Origin: JAWLAT01 sp041395325
GTDB taxonomy: Bacteria; Pseudomonadota; Gammaproteobacteria; Xanthomonadales; SZUA-5
Direction of reading: 5' to 3'
Length of the DNA: 64,000 nt
NCBI GenBank assembly: GCA_041395325.1
Contig: JAWLAT010000018.1
Location: 36,740-100,739, forward strand
Positions 44,017-52,980 of the stretch are shown piece by piece (position 1 is the stretch's first letter; every line of letters begins with the position of its first letter). The translations under genes were made by a program, and so were the position numbers. Below the pieces are notes generated by a model, which saw only the letters and a program-made list of their open reading frames with translations, had not been told where the DNA came from and ran no database searches.

Positions 44017-45294
44017 ATGTTTGCACGCACACTTTTCGCGGCTGTCTTGATGCTGAGTGCCGGCGCCCTGCGCGCTCAGAGCACCATGTCCGTCGATGGC
44101 ACCTGCAATTTCCAGCTTTCAACGACGGGTAGCTCGGTCAGCATCAACCCGACAACCGGCAACGTCACGGTCACCAGCCAGACGGGAACCAACTGCACTG
44201 TGGCCGGTGGGGTCACCTTGACCATCCCCACCTCTGCGCCGACCAGCAGCAGCTTCAGCGTGACCTGGAACGCCACCGGTACATCCGGTGCGAATCCCTG
44301 CACCCCTTCCGGTGGTGGTGGATCCACCTGGTCCGCCCAGGGTTCACTGCCCGCGTCTGGCACTCGAACGGTTGTGGCTCCTTCGACAGCGGCCAGCAAT
44401 GTGCCATTCACCGTCACCTGCGCGACTGCTTCGGGCAGCGTGCAAGACACGAAGCTGATGAGCTTCACTGGTACGGCGTCACTGAACCTCGTGGTTCCGG
44501 CGAGTGCGCCGGTCAATACGTCATTTACGGTCAGCTGGACGTCTAGCGGAACCATCGGAACGACGCCATGCACGCCTTCTGGCGGCGGCGCAACCAACTG
44601 GTCGGCCCAGGGTCCCTTCGGTCCCAATGGCAGTACGTCGGTCACGGCGCCTGCCAGCGCGGGTAGCGCCACTTTCACCATGACCTGCCAGACCTCAAGC
44701 GGCACGGTCGTTGACTCGGAAACCATGAGCTTCACCGGTGGTGGAGGCGGCAGCTGCGCTGGTGTTGGTCCGCCGGCGGGCATTGGCCCCGGATCCATCG
44801 GTGAATGGACGGCGCTGTACGGTCAGCTCTTCCCAATGCCCTATCAGGCCCAGCGCCCGATCGGCATTAGTCAGGCCACGACGCGTGTCTATCGCTTTGT
44901 CGCGCCTGCTGCTGGACAGGTCATCAACGGCAACACGGTCCAGTCGACCGGATCACTGCACTACTTCAGCTCCTCACCGGGTGTGGGCGCAGGCGTGATT
45001 TCGACCATCAGCGAGTGTCCGAATGACTTCCGCTCCAGCGTGCTGAATACATCTACCAACAAGTGCTACAAGGGACCCGCCGGAACGCCGGGGATGTCCT
45101 TCTCCCTGATCAACTCAGGCGCCGGATTCTGCAACCTGGTTCCGGGACGCACCTATTACTTCAACATGCACGCGGGCAGCTCCAGCACGCCGGACAGCAC
45201 CGGGGCGTTCTGTGAGGCTTCGGTCTGCAACTTTGTCGGCGGCGCACTGGGTGCCTTCACCGAACTGACCGAGGAACCGGCACCCGCTGAGTGA
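44017..45294 (+). CDS. Secreted protein with two Ig-like repeats
   Basis: The protein has 425 residues with a Sec signal peptide (MFARTLFAAVLMLSAGALRA). Two tandem repeats of about 82 residues cover roughly 72-155 and 162-243, each with the pattern FSVTWNATGT or FTVSWTSSGT, then PCTPSGGG, WSAQG, FTVTC and SFTG, typical of bacterial Ig-like beta-sandwich domains with one internal disulfide. After a glycine hinge comes a third region (about 245-425) with QATTRVYRFVAPAAG and several Cys. It is probably extracellular, perhaps a T2SS substrate or adhesin. The ATG at 44017 is chosen by the signal peptide. Confidence 0.78.
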   Translation: MFARTLFAAVLMLSAGALRAQSTMSVDGTCNFQLSTTGSSVSINPTTGNVTVTSQTGTNCTVAGGVTLTIPTSAPTSSSFSVTWNATGTSGANPCTPSGGGGSTWSAQGSLPASGTRTVVAPSTAASNVPFTVTCATASGSVQDTKLMSFTGTASLNLVVPASAPVNTSFTVSWTSSGTIGTTPCTPSGGGATNWSAQGPFGPNGSTSVTAPASAGSATFTMTCQTSSGTVVDSETMSFTGGGGGSCAGVGPPAGIGPGSIGEWTALYGQLFPMPYQAQRPIGISQATTRVYRFVAPAAGQVINGNTVQSTGSLHYFSSSPGVGAGVISTISECPNDFRSSVLNTSTNKCYKGPAGTPGMSFSLINSGAGFCNLVPGRTYYFNMHAGSSSTPDSTGAFCEASVCNFVGGALGAFTELTEEPAPAE

Positions 45295-45307
45295 TTCTTC
45301 TCGATCG

Positions 45308-45338
45308 CATCCGGCGGGCTGTCAAAGCCCGCCGGATG
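45308..45338 (+). terminator. Terminator-like perfect hairpin
   Basis: CATCCGGCGGGCT (45308-45320) pairs with AGCCCGCCGGATG (45326-45338) around GTCAA, 13 bases after the stop of the Ig-repeat gene. Few Ts follow, so it may act with Rho or only protect the 3' end. The rest of the 412-base spacer to 45706 holds no gene. Confidence 0.65.
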
Positions 45339-45543
45339 ATTTCGAGACGTCGAATCGCAAGCAACCAATCGCCCACTCCATCGGCGCCGGCAACTTTCGA
45401 CTGAGTTCAGGGGCATCGTAGCTCCCGATGCGCCAGTCCGACCGGGCTAGCTTGTCGCGATCGGATCGAGTGAAGCGGCGCCGGTACACTCAAGCCACTC
45501 AGCGCACTGACGCCAACGCAGTGCACTACCAGTCCGATTTCTG

Positions 45544-45571
45544 GGAACTTCCACTGCGTGTCTGGGTCCAC
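45544..45571 (+). promoter_or_regulatory. Weak sigma-E-like candidate upstream of the parvulin gene
   Basis: GGAACTT (45544-45550) is followed after 16 bases by TCCAC, the same layout as the element before dsbC but with a poorer -10. It lies 136 bases before the start of a periplasmic prolyl isomerase gene, which would suit envelope-stress control. Chance occurrence is possible. Confidence 0.25.
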
Positions 45572-45706
45572 CCGGCCACTTTCGGTCAACCGACCAGTGC
45601 CCAAACCGCGCTCCAGGTCCCGTGATCGGACCTGACCGCACGGCAAGACCGGGTCTCGGCCGGACGACACCAGTCAATAAAATCAATTCAGGAAGGAATC
45701 CAGACC

Positions 45707-46639
45707 ATGTTTGGAAGGTCACTGTGCCTGCTCATCGCCTCGGCACTGCCACTGTTCCACACCGCTACGGTCCATGCCGAGATCGACCCCGCCAGCTACA
45801 ACGCGGCACTCGCCACCCGTGGTGAAGCGAGCGCAACCGGCCTGGATCTGCTGGCCAAGCTGGGCGAACGCAATCAGGAAGCCCGCGCCGCCGCACTGCT
45901 GAAGCGAGAGCGCTTGTTCAAACTGATGGACTCGGTGCTGCTCACCCGACAGTTGGCGTCCGAGGGACGCGCCATGGGCCTGGAGAAGGATCCAGTCGTT
46001 CAGCGCGAGATGGAATTGGCCGCCGAAGAAATTCTTGCCAACCACGCGATGGCTGTGAAGCTTGCGGAGCACGCTTCAGGCGACAACTCCAAGGCGCTGG
46101 AGCAGTATGCGCTGGAGCGTTACACCGCCAATCGACAGGCCTACGAAGTTCCGCCGACCATTCGTGTCCGCCACCTGTTGGTCTCCAACGAAGGCCGCAA
46201 CACGGAAGAGCAGACCCAGCGGATCAACGAACTGCTGGAACGCGCCAAGGGCGGTGAAGATTTCGAAGCACTGGTCATGGAGTACTCCGACGATCCGTCC
46301 AGGCGCGTGAATGCGGGCATTATCGAAATCCAGAACCCCGAGTTGCTCGACAAGGCCTTCGCAGAAGCCGCGCTGAAGCTCTCCGTCATGGCGCCCTGGA
46401 GTGAACCAGTCCGCAGCGCCTTTGGCCTGCACATCATCCGTTTCGAAAACCGGATCCCCGGGGAGCAGCGCACTTTCGAGCAAGTCAAGGACAGCCTGAT
46501 CGCGTCACTTGGCGCTCAGTTCGAAGAGCGGCAACGCCAGAAGTTCATGTCAGACTTGCGCTCCGCAGACCCCCAGTACCACGAAGAAGCGATCGAAGAG
46601 TTCCTGGATTCGCTGCAGCCGGCCGGCACCAGCCAATAG
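45707..46639 (+). CDS. Periplasmic peptidyl-prolyl isomerase, parvulin (PpiC) type
   Basis: The protein has 310 residues with a Sec signal peptide ending VHA/EID. An N-terminal helical chaperone-like region (residues 25-135) precedes the parvulin domain, recognised by IRVRHLLVSNEGR, a helix with INELLERAKGGEDFEALVMEYS, and FGLHIIRFENRIPG. The usual GGDLGW loop is changed to RRVNAGIIEI, so isomerase activity may be reduced and chaperone function may dominate, as in SurA/PrsA relatives. GGAAGGA precedes the ATG. It lies just upstream of the ABC-2 exporter pair, 78 bases from its chosen start. Confidence 0.85.
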   Translation: MFGRSLCLLIASALPLFHTATVHAEIDPASYNAALATRGEASATGLDLLAKLGERNQEARAAALLKRERLFKLMDSVLLTRQLASEGRAMGLEKDPVVQREMELAAEEILANHAMAVKLAEHASGDNSKALEQYALERYTANRQAYEVPPTIRVRHLLVSNEGRNTEEQTQRINELLERAKGGEDFEALVMEYSDDPSRRVNAGIIEIQNPELLDKAFAEAALKLSVMAPWSEPVRSAFGLHIIRFENRIPGEQRTFEQVKDSLIASLGAQFEERQRQKFMSDLRSADPQYHEEAIEEFLDSLQPAGTSQ

Positions 46640-46717
46640 CGTGCGGCTTAGAGAGTGAGTCATTCGTCTGGCGCCAGCGCCGGATCAGCAGCGCGCCAAG
46701 GAGGGAGACGCAGCACG

Positions 46718-47491
46718 GTGGTTGACGGTCGAGCCCTGATCCCTCACTTCGTCCGCCGCGAAGTCAAGGCCCGCTACCTTGGCAGCCTGAGCGGCCTGAC
46801 ATGGGCCTTCCTCCACCCCCTGTTGCAGTTGGCCCTGTACGCGACGGTATTCGTGCACATCTTTGGTGCACGAATCCCTGAAGCGGCTGAAATCGGATTC
46901 GTGCCTTACGTCGCCACGGCTTTCTGGGCATGGATCCTGTTTGCAGAAGGCATCAGTCGCGCCGTGCCAGTCATTACCGAGAATGCCAGTCTGATCGGCA
47001 AGGTCGCGATGCCCACCGAGGTGCTCGTGATCGCGTCCGTGCTGGCGACTTTTGCGATTCATCTGCTGGGCTTCCTGCTGGTCATCGTCCTGCTTGCGCT
47101 CACCGGTACGTCAATTCACGTCACGGGATTGCTGTGGATGCTGCCCGTCCTGCTGATGCTGTGGGTGCTGACCACCGGCGTCGGCCTGATGCTGGCAGCC
47201 GCTCAGGTCTTCGTCCGTGACCTGTCGCAAATCGTCCAGCAACTCCTGGCATTCGGCTTCTTTCTCACCCCGATTCTGTACACCCGCACGATGTTGCCGG
47301 AGTTTGCGCGGCCGCTGATGGGGGCCAACCCCCTGACCTATTATCCAGAGAAGCTGAGGGCCGTACTGCTGCACGGGCAGTCCGCCGTCGGCAGCGCCGA
47401 TCTACTTGCCCTTGGTGTTGCAGTCACCAGTCTCATTGTGGGTCTGGTTCTGTTTCGCAGGCTGTCCAGACACTTCGAGGACTTCCTGTGA
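46718..47491 (+). CDS. ABC-2 type polysaccharide export permease (Wzm-like)
   Basis: The protein has 257 residues with six membrane helices. The lead-in HFVRREVKARYLGSLSGLTW is the hallmark of O-antigen/capsule/teichoic acid export permeases (Wzm, TagG), and the end SRHFEDFL is also typical. GTG at 46718 is preferred, with AGGAGGG about 12 bases upstream; GTG at 46655 in the same frame is an alternative with 21 more residues of low complexity. It overlaps the ATPase gene (GTGA). The exported glycan is unknown because no glycosyltransferase genes are near. Confidence 0.85.
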   Translation: MVDGRALIPHFVRREVKARYLGSLSGLTWAFLHPLLQLALYATVFVHIFGARIPEAAEIGFVPYVATAFWAWILFAEGISRAVPVITENASLIGKVAMPTEVLVIASVLATFAIHLLGFLLVIVLLALTGTSIHVTGLLWMLPVLLMLWVLTTGVGLMLAAAQVFVRDLSQIVQQLLAFGFFLTPILYTRTMLPEFARPLMGANPLTYYPEKLRAVLLHGQSAVGSADLLALGVAVTSLIVGLVLFRRLSRHFEDFL

Positions 47492-48705
47492 GCGAAGTCA
47501 ACGCAGGGATTCCCGCGGGCACCGTCCTGATAGAGGCGGCTGGCCTGACCAAGTGCTATCCAAAGGTCTTCCGCTCCACCGACCGCCTGCGTGCACTCTG
47601 GAACCTGCTGCTGGGGCGCCCACCCAGAGACGCCGTATCTGTCCTGACCGACATCAACTTCACCATCTACAAGGGTCAGTCGCTTGGTGTCATTGGCGAA
47701 AATGGTGCGGGCAAATCGACCTTGCTCAAACTGCTGTCTGGCGTACTTCGGCCCACCAGCGGTTCGGTGACCGTCAATGGCACGGTGGCGGCGCTGCTCG
47801 AACTGGGCGCCGGCTTTCATCCCGAATACAGCGGCCGCGACAACATCACGATTGCAGCCGCTCTGCTCGGCATGAGCGAGGCAGAGATCGAACGAGCCCG
47901 TCCCGAGATCATCGAATTCGCGGACCTGGGCGACTACATTGATGAACCGATCAAGCACTACTCCACCGGTATGGTGGTCCGACTCGGATTTGCCATCGTC
48001 GCCACTCGCCAGCCCGACATCCTGATTACCGATGAAGTCCTGGCCGTCGGCGATGAGTCGTTCCAGAAAAAGTGCGTGCGATGGATCGAGCAGTACCTGG
48101 AGCGCGGCGGCACGCTGCTGCTGGTGAGCCACAGCATGTACCACGTCCAGAAGCTCTGCCGTCACGCGCTGTGGATTCGTGACGGCAAGGTGGCCCAGTA
48201 CGGCGAAGTCTTCGACGTTACCCAGTCCTATCTCGCCTATCACGAGCGCAAGATTGCCGCCGAGCGGGAACAGCGCCCGGCAGCAACCGGCGCAGACCAG
48301 TACCGCATCACCCACTACGCCACCAATGGCGAACCGAAGGAAATTCACCTGACACTGGACCAGGGCTCCGACCTGATCATCGAGGTGGAAATTCACTCAC
48401 CGGATGATCGCGAGCCTCACTTGCTGATTGGCCTGCTGCGCGCGGACGGCACACCGGTTTATGGATTCGGTTCGGAACTGGACGACCAACGACCGGCGAA
48501 GCTCGCTCCGCAATGCTATCGCTACGAACTGACCCTCGAGCAGCTGGCCCTGTTGCCAGGCCACTACACCTTGAGAGCTTTCGCGCTCGACCCCGAAGGC
48601 CTGCGCATCTTCGACATGGCCCTGCGCGACCTCATCATCCGCGGCCAGACCCGCGAAATGGGGATGGTGCGCCTGCCACATCGCTGGCATCGCTCCGAGT
48701 CCTGA
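47488..48705 (+). CDS. Polysaccharide export ATP-binding protein with Wzt C-terminal domain
   Basis: The protein has 405 residues. The ATPase domain carries Walker A GENGAGKST, the signature region YSTGMVVRLGFAI (a YSTGM variant typical for this group), Walker B ILITDEVLAVGD and LLLVSHSM. The C-terminal 150 residues (from about HYATNGEPKEIHLTL) form a beta-sandwich like the Wzt carbohydrate-binding domain, which recognises the modified non-reducing end of O-antigen before export. Its presence suggests a capped glycan made elsewhere in the genome. GTG start overlaps the permease stop. Confidence 0.88.
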   Translation: MSEVNAGIPAGTVLIEAAGLTKCYPKVFRSTDRLRALWNLLLGRPPRDAVSVLTDINFTIYKGQSLGVIGENGAGKSTLLKLLSGVLRPTSGSVTVNGTVAALLELGAGFHPEYSGRDNITIAAALLGMSEAEIERARPEIIEFADLGDYIDEPIKHYSTGMVVRLGFAIVATRQPDILITDEVLAVGDESFQKKCVRWIEQYLERGGTLLLVSHSMYHVQKLCRHALWIRDGKVAQYGEVFDVTQSYLAYHERKIAAEREQRPAATGADQYRITHYATNGEPKEIHLTLDQGSDLIIEVEIHSPDDREPHLLIGLLRADGTPVYGFGSELDDQRPAKLAPQCYRYELTLEQLALLPGHYTLRAFALDPEGLRIFDMALRDLIIRGQTREMGMVRLPHRWHRSES

Positions 48706-48770
48706 CAAGCCCACAACGAGGTCATGGCGGCCCATGGCAAACTGGGTGCTCCACGCGCAGGAGCGACCAG

Positions 48771-50798
48771 ATGCACATTGCAGCCCACCTGACCTCGACC
48801 TGTCTGGCCGTGTGCCTGCTTTCTGCGTCCAACGCCTGGGCCGGAGTGCCGGAACAGCACGACTACGACTGGCTGACCCAGGGCAAACCCTCCGGCGAGA
48901 TGGTGACGCTGGTGCATCCCGACGGACGTCGAGAGACCCGATTCGAGTTCAACGATCGCGGGCGCGGACCCAATCAGCACGAGACCATCGCCGTTGATGA
49001 GCAGGGCCTGATCCGCGAATTGCGATTGGAAGGCAAGGCCTATATGGGCTCGCCTGTCGACGAGCACTTCCAGCGCCATCCCGACGGGTCGGCCACCTGG
49101 CAAAGTCCCGCCGAATCGGGTCGAGCCGATGCCGCCGAACAGGCTTACTACGTGGCCAGTGACGGCACGCCGGAACAGGGTGCTGTGTTTGCCCGGGCCC
49201 TGCTGCGCGCCCCTGGGCAAACCCTGGCCTTGCTGCCCAACGGTCAGGCCAGCATCCGCAAGCTGACCGATCAGACGGTGGAACTCGACGATCAGCGGAA
49301 GACTGTCACCCTGTATGCCATCAGCGGCGAAGCCTTCGAACCCAGCTACCTTTGGCTGGACGAGCAGCAGGAACTTTTCGCCGTTGCCTATGGCTGGATG
49401 GGTCTGGCTCCGAAAGGCTGGCAGGACAGCCTGCCCGCGCTGCAAGCGCGTCAGAATGAGTTCCAGGCCGACCATCACCGACAGCTGGCCAGCGAACTGA
49501 CCCATGCGCTGCCGACAGAGTGGTGCATCGGGTCGGTGAACCTGCTGGATGTGGACGCAGGCCGGCTGCTGCCGAACATGACCGTCCGCGTCGACGACGG
49601 TCACATCAGCGATGTCGGTCGGAACAGTCATGTCGACTGCAACGGGCTGACTCGCCTGGACGGCGAAGGGCGCACCCTGATGCCGGGCCTGTGGGACATG
49701 CATGCCCACGTGTCCATCGGCGAGGGTCTGCTGAATGTGGCCGCTGGCGTCGTCGCCGTGCGGGATCTGGCCAACGATCACGACCGGTTGATGGCGATTC
49801 GAGCGCAGATGGCCAGTGGCGAAGTGATCGGCACCGATATCCATGTCTCCGGCTTCATCGATCAGCGCAGTCCCTTTGCCGCACCCACCGGACGACTGGC
49901 CGAAAGCCTCGACGACGCACTGGCCATGATCGAGTGGTACGCCGAACGCGACTACCCGCACATCAAGATCTACTCCTCGATCACCCCGGATTGGGTCAAG
50001 CCCATGGCGCAAGCCATCCATGGCCACGGCATGACGCTGTCGGGTCACATCCCGTCGGGTATGACCGCCGAACGCGCCGTGCGCGAAGGCTTCGACGAGA
50101 TTCAGCACATCAACATGGTCTTCCTCAACTTCCTGGCGGGACCCAAGGACGACACGCGCACCCCACTGCGATTCCGACTGGTGGCCGAGCAGGCAGCGGC
50201 GCTGGATCTGGAGTCGGACGCAGTGGCCGACTTCATTGCGCTGCTGCGCAGCCGTGGCACCGTCATCGATCCCACCGTCACGATCTTCGACAGCATGTTC
50301 CGCCATCGTGGCGGCGAGGTGGATCCCAACTACGCCATGGTCGCAGACCACCTGCCGCCGGCGGTACGGCGGGGCTTCCTGTCGGCGGAGTTCGACATTC
50401 CCGACGATCAAGCCGATACCTTTGCCGCCTCCGCCGACGCGCTGCTGGCGATGATCGCCAAGCTGCATCGCGCTGGTGTGCCGCTGGTCGCCGGGACCGA
50501 CGCCATGGCGGGCTTTACCCTGCACCGCGAACTGGAGCTCTACGCCAAGGCTGGCATTCCTGCCCCGGACGTGCTGCGCATCGCGACCCAGGCCGGCCCC
50601 AGGGTGGTCGGTGTAGCCGATCAGATGGGACGGATCGCGCCGGGCTATCGGGCCGAGATGATCCTGGTTGAAGGCGACCCGTTGACGGACTTGAGTGCAC
50701 TGCGTCGCGTTCATCTGACACTGCGCGGCAATCGCTACTATCGGCCCAGCGAATTGCACCAGGCGATCGGCATCAAGCCCTTCGTCGCCGCCGATTGA
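48771..50798 (+). CDS. Secreted amidohydrolase-family metal hydrolase with N-terminal extension
   Basis: The protein has 675 residues with a Sec signal peptide ending AWA/GVPEQ. Residues 25 to about 250 form an extra domain of unknown fold. The amidohydrolase barrel follows, with metal ligands HAH at residues 311-313 in LMPGLWDMHAHVSI, a likely bridging residue and His in HIKIYSS and LSGHIPSGM, His in EIQHINMV, and catalytic Asp577 in AGTDAMAG. The end APGYRAEMILVEGDPLTD is the normal barrel closure. Such exported members hydrolyse dipeptides or other amide bonds; the substrate is unknown. A separate small transcript is likely. Confidence 0.85.
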   Translation: MHIAAHLTSTCLAVCLLSASNAWAGVPEQHDYDWLTQGKPSGEMVTLVHPDGRRETRFEFNDRGRGPNQHETIAVDEQGLIRELRLEGKAYMGSPVDEHFQRHPDGSATWQSPAESGRADAAEQAYYVASDGTPEQGAVFARALLRAPGQTLALLPNGQASIRKLTDQTVELDDQRKTVTLYAISGEAFEPSYLWLDEQQELFAVAYGWMGLAPKGWQDSLPALQARQNEFQADHHRQLASELTHALPTEWCIGSVNLLDVDAGRLLPNMTVRVDDGHISDVGRNSHVDCNGLTRLDGEGRTLMPGLWDMHAHVSIGEGLLNVAAGVVAVRDLANDHDRLMAIRAQMASGEVIGTDIHVSGFIDQRSPFAAPTGRLAESLDDALAMIEWYAERDYPHIKIYSSITPDWVKPMAQAIHGHGMTLSGHIPSGMTAERAVREGFDEIQHINMVFLNFLAGPKDDTRTPLRFRLVAEQAAALDLESDAVADFIALLRSRGTVIDPTVTIFDSMFRHRGGEVDPNYAMVADHLPPAVRRGFLSAEFDIPDDQADTFAASADALLAMIAKLHRAGVPLVAGTDAMAGFTLHRELELYAKAGIPAPDVLRIATQAGPRVVGVADQMGRIAPGYRAEMILVEGDPLTDLSALRRVHLTLRGNRYYRPSELHQAIGIKPFVAAD

Positions 50799-50896
50799 AC
50801 GCGCCAACGCCAACCATTCCAGGGCGGCTGCGAGATCGGGCAGGAATCGGAGTGTGATCGACGCCAGGTGATGGGAATCTGAGGCTTCCAAGGTCA

Positions 50897-51400
50897 ATGA
50901 GTCAGCCCATGTCCACGCCCATCGGTTTTCGCGTCAAGGGTCTTGATCCCAGGCCCTATCAGCATTTGTACGGTCAGTCAGACGCCGCGCTGGCAGCCCA
51001 GGCGGTGCATCGGATCACCGCCACCGAGCATGGCCGCTATCCCGATCGCGCCAGCCTGCAGGATGCGCTGCCCGGTCAGACCCTGCTGCTGTTCAACCAT
51101 GGCCATCTGGATCAACCCAGCCCCTACGCGGCCACCCACGCCATCTACCTGCGCGAGGGCGAGCTTGAGGCCGCCCGGTTCGTCGATTGTCTGCCGCCTG
51201 CGTGGCAGGGCAGAAGTCTGGCCATCCGTGCGATCGATGCACGCGACTGGATCGTCCAGGCCCGCCTGGTCGACTTCGAAGAGGCGCCGCGGGTCATCAA
51301 TGACATGCTGGCCGATCCCGCGGTAACCCATCTGCATGCACACTATCCCGCCACGGGCTGCCTGGCCGCCCGCATCGAGCGGGCCGGAGACGATCAGTGA
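50897..51400 (+). CDS. DUF1203-like protein
   Basis: The protein has 167 residues without signal peptide. Marks that recall the DUF1203 family are GFRVKGLDPRPYQHLYG near the start, LLLFNHGHLDQPSPYAATHA in the middle (the NH/Y segment) and CLPPAWQGRSLAIRAID. Function unknown. Its last four bases overlap the GTG start of the Ada-like gene, so the two are co-translated. Start ATG at 50897 or 50909. Confidence 0.8.
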   Translation: MSQPMSTPIGFRVKGLDPRPYQHLYGQSDAALAAQAVHRITATEHGRYPDRASLQDALPGQTLLLFNHGHLDQPSPYAATHAIYLREGELEAARFVDCLPPAWQGRSLAIRAIDARDWIVQARLVDFEEAPRVINDMLADPAVTHLHAHYPATGCLAARIERAGDDQ

Positions 51401-52281
51401 AGGACGACCCGCTGCATGCGCTGGCGCGCTACATCGACCGCCATGCCGAGCAGGTACTGACGCTGCAGATGCTGGCCAGCCGCTGCGCCATGTCGCCGGC
51501 GCGTTTGCAGAAGCGCTTCAAGGCCCAGTTCGGCGTCTCACCCAAGGCCTACCAGGATGCCGCCCGCACACGTCTGCTCAAGCGCGCTCTGCAGTCTGGC
51601 GAGCGGGTGACCGACGCGATCTACGAGGCGGGTTTCGGTTCCACCAGTCGCGCCTACGGTGCCAACCATGAACTCGGCATGGCACTGCGTGTGTATCGCG
51701 AAGGGGGGCAAAACGAAATCATCAGTCATGCCGGCTGCAACAGTGCTCTGGGGCCGCTGTTGTTGGCAGCCACGGATCGTGGGGTCTGCTTCGCCCAGTT
51801 CGGCGCCAGCCAGGGGCAGCTGCTGGAACAACTGGCGCGGGAGTTTCCCAGGGCGACGTTGCAGGCGGCCCCGCCAAGCGCCGCGCTCAATGACTGGTTG
51901 GTCGCACTGGACGACCACCTGACCCACCGTGGCCCGTCACCGAATTTGCCGCTGGATCTGCGTGGAACGGCGCTGCAACTCAACGTCTGGCGCTTTCTGA
52001 CTGGCCTGGAGCCCGGAACGACGCTCAGCTACGGTGAACTGGCCGCGGCAGTCTCCGCTCCCAAGGCGGTCCGGGCAGTCGCCTCGGCCTGCGCTCGCAA
52101 CCGGGTCGCCGTACTGGTGCCCTGCCACCGGGTCCTGCGGGCCGATGGCAGCATGGGCGGCTATCGCTGGGGCCTGGATCGGAAGCGCCAACTGCTCACC
52201 GCGGAGATGAGTTCGACCCGCCAGCAACAATCCCAGTCCGTGCAAAATCGCGCACCGAGCGATTCATCCGCTCATCCTTGA
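51397..52281 (+). CDS. Ada-like protein: AraC-type DNA-binding domain plus methylguanine-DNA methyltransferase
   Basis: The protein has 294 residues. Residues 1-100 are an AraC helix-turn-helix domain (LQMLASRCAMSPARLQKRFK, and VTDAIYEAGFGSTSRAYGAN). Residues about 105-275 are the O6-methylguanine methyltransferase with acceptor Cys243 in VPCHRVL and the helix-turn-helix TTLSYGELAAAVSAPKAVRA. The zinc-binding N-terminal domain of E. coli Ada, which senses methylphosphotriesters, is absent. It can repair O6-methylguanine, and might regulate genes, but by a different signal than Ada. The GTG start overlaps the DUF1203-like gene. Confidence 0.9.
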   Translation: MKDDPLHALARYIDRHAEQVLTLQMLASRCAMSPARLQKRFKAQFGVSPKAYQDAARTRLLKRALQSGERVTDAIYEAGFGSTSRAYGANHELGMALRVYREGGQNEIISHAGCNSALGPLLLAATDRGVCFAQFGASQGQLLEQLAREFPRATLQAAPPSAALNDWLVALDDHLTHRGPSPNLPLDLRGTALQLNVWRFLTGLEPGTTLSYGELAAAVSAPKAVRAVASACARNRVAVLVPCHRVLRADGSMGGYRWGLDRKRQLLTAEMSSTRQQQSQSVQNRAPSDSSAHP

Positions 52282-52293
52282 TGCCAGGCAACG

Positions 52294-52980
52294 ATGAATC
52301 GATCGCCCTTGCACAACGCCTTCTGGCAAGCCCTCAGTGGCTCGCAACGACATCTGAGTCAGGGTGGTGACCGGGCGCGACGTTTTGCGGCTGGCTATTC
52401 ACCGATCGCCGGTGTCGCCGATCCCCAATCGTCAGATCTGGAGGATCTGCTTCCACATTGCGCCATCAACGAGCGGATCTACTGTGATGCCTGGTCCGGC
52501 CCGGTACCGGCGGGTTGGGCGCTGGATCTGGATTCGGAGATGGTTCGGATGGTCTGGGCCGGCGGCAACGCGCCCTCCGATCAGCCCCTCGGTGCCACGC
52601 GAATCGGCCCGGCCCTGGCCGAGCAGGCGCTGGCCTTGGCCACCCTCACGCGACCGGGTCCGTTCGGACCACGCACCTTGGAGCTGGGCGAATACTACGG
52701 ACATGTCGAAGGCGGTCGGTTGCTGGCCATGGCCGGTGAGCGGCTGCAGGTGGGGTCGTGGCGGGAAGTCAGCGGAATCTGCACGCATCCCGATGCACAG
52801 GGCAGGGGATTGGCGCGTCGTCTCACCGCATTGCTGCTGCGCCGCCAGCTCGATCGAGGTCAAACGCCATTTCTGCACGTGATGTGCAGCAACACGGTGG
52901 CACGCGAGTTCTATCAGCGGCTGGGCTTTCGCGAGGATGCCGTGACACCGATCCGCATCTTTCATCGAACCGGCGACTGA
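52294..52980 (+). CDS. GNAT-family N-acetyltransferase
   Basis: The protein has 228 residues. The acetyl-CoA-binding motif A is VSGICTHPDAQGRGLARRLTALL, with Q-x-x-G-x-A in QGRGLA, and the closing EFYQRLGFRED is typical. The subgroup resembles FR47-like acetyltransferases with an N-terminal half of unknown role. Thirteen bases after the Ada-like gene on the same strand, it may belong to the same transcript. Its 3' end overlaps the converging hydrolase gene by 19 bases. Confidence 0.85.
   Translation: MNRSPLHNAFWQALSGSQRHLSQGGDRARRFAAGYSPIAGVADPQSSDLEDLLPHCAINERIYCDAWSGPVPAGWALDLDSEMVRMVWAGGNAPSDQPLGATRIGPALAEQALALATLTRPGPFGPRTLELGEYYGHVEGGRLLAMAGERLQVGSWREVSGICTHPDAQGRGLARRLTALLLRRQLDRGQTPFLHVMCSNTVAREFYQRLGFREDAVTPIRIFHRTGD

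Noticed and set aside
48564..50897. Long open frame (777 codons) opposite the amidohydrolase gene
   Set aside because: High GC leaves few stops in the antisense frame. The plus strand encodes a clear enzyme with signal peptide and metal ligands.
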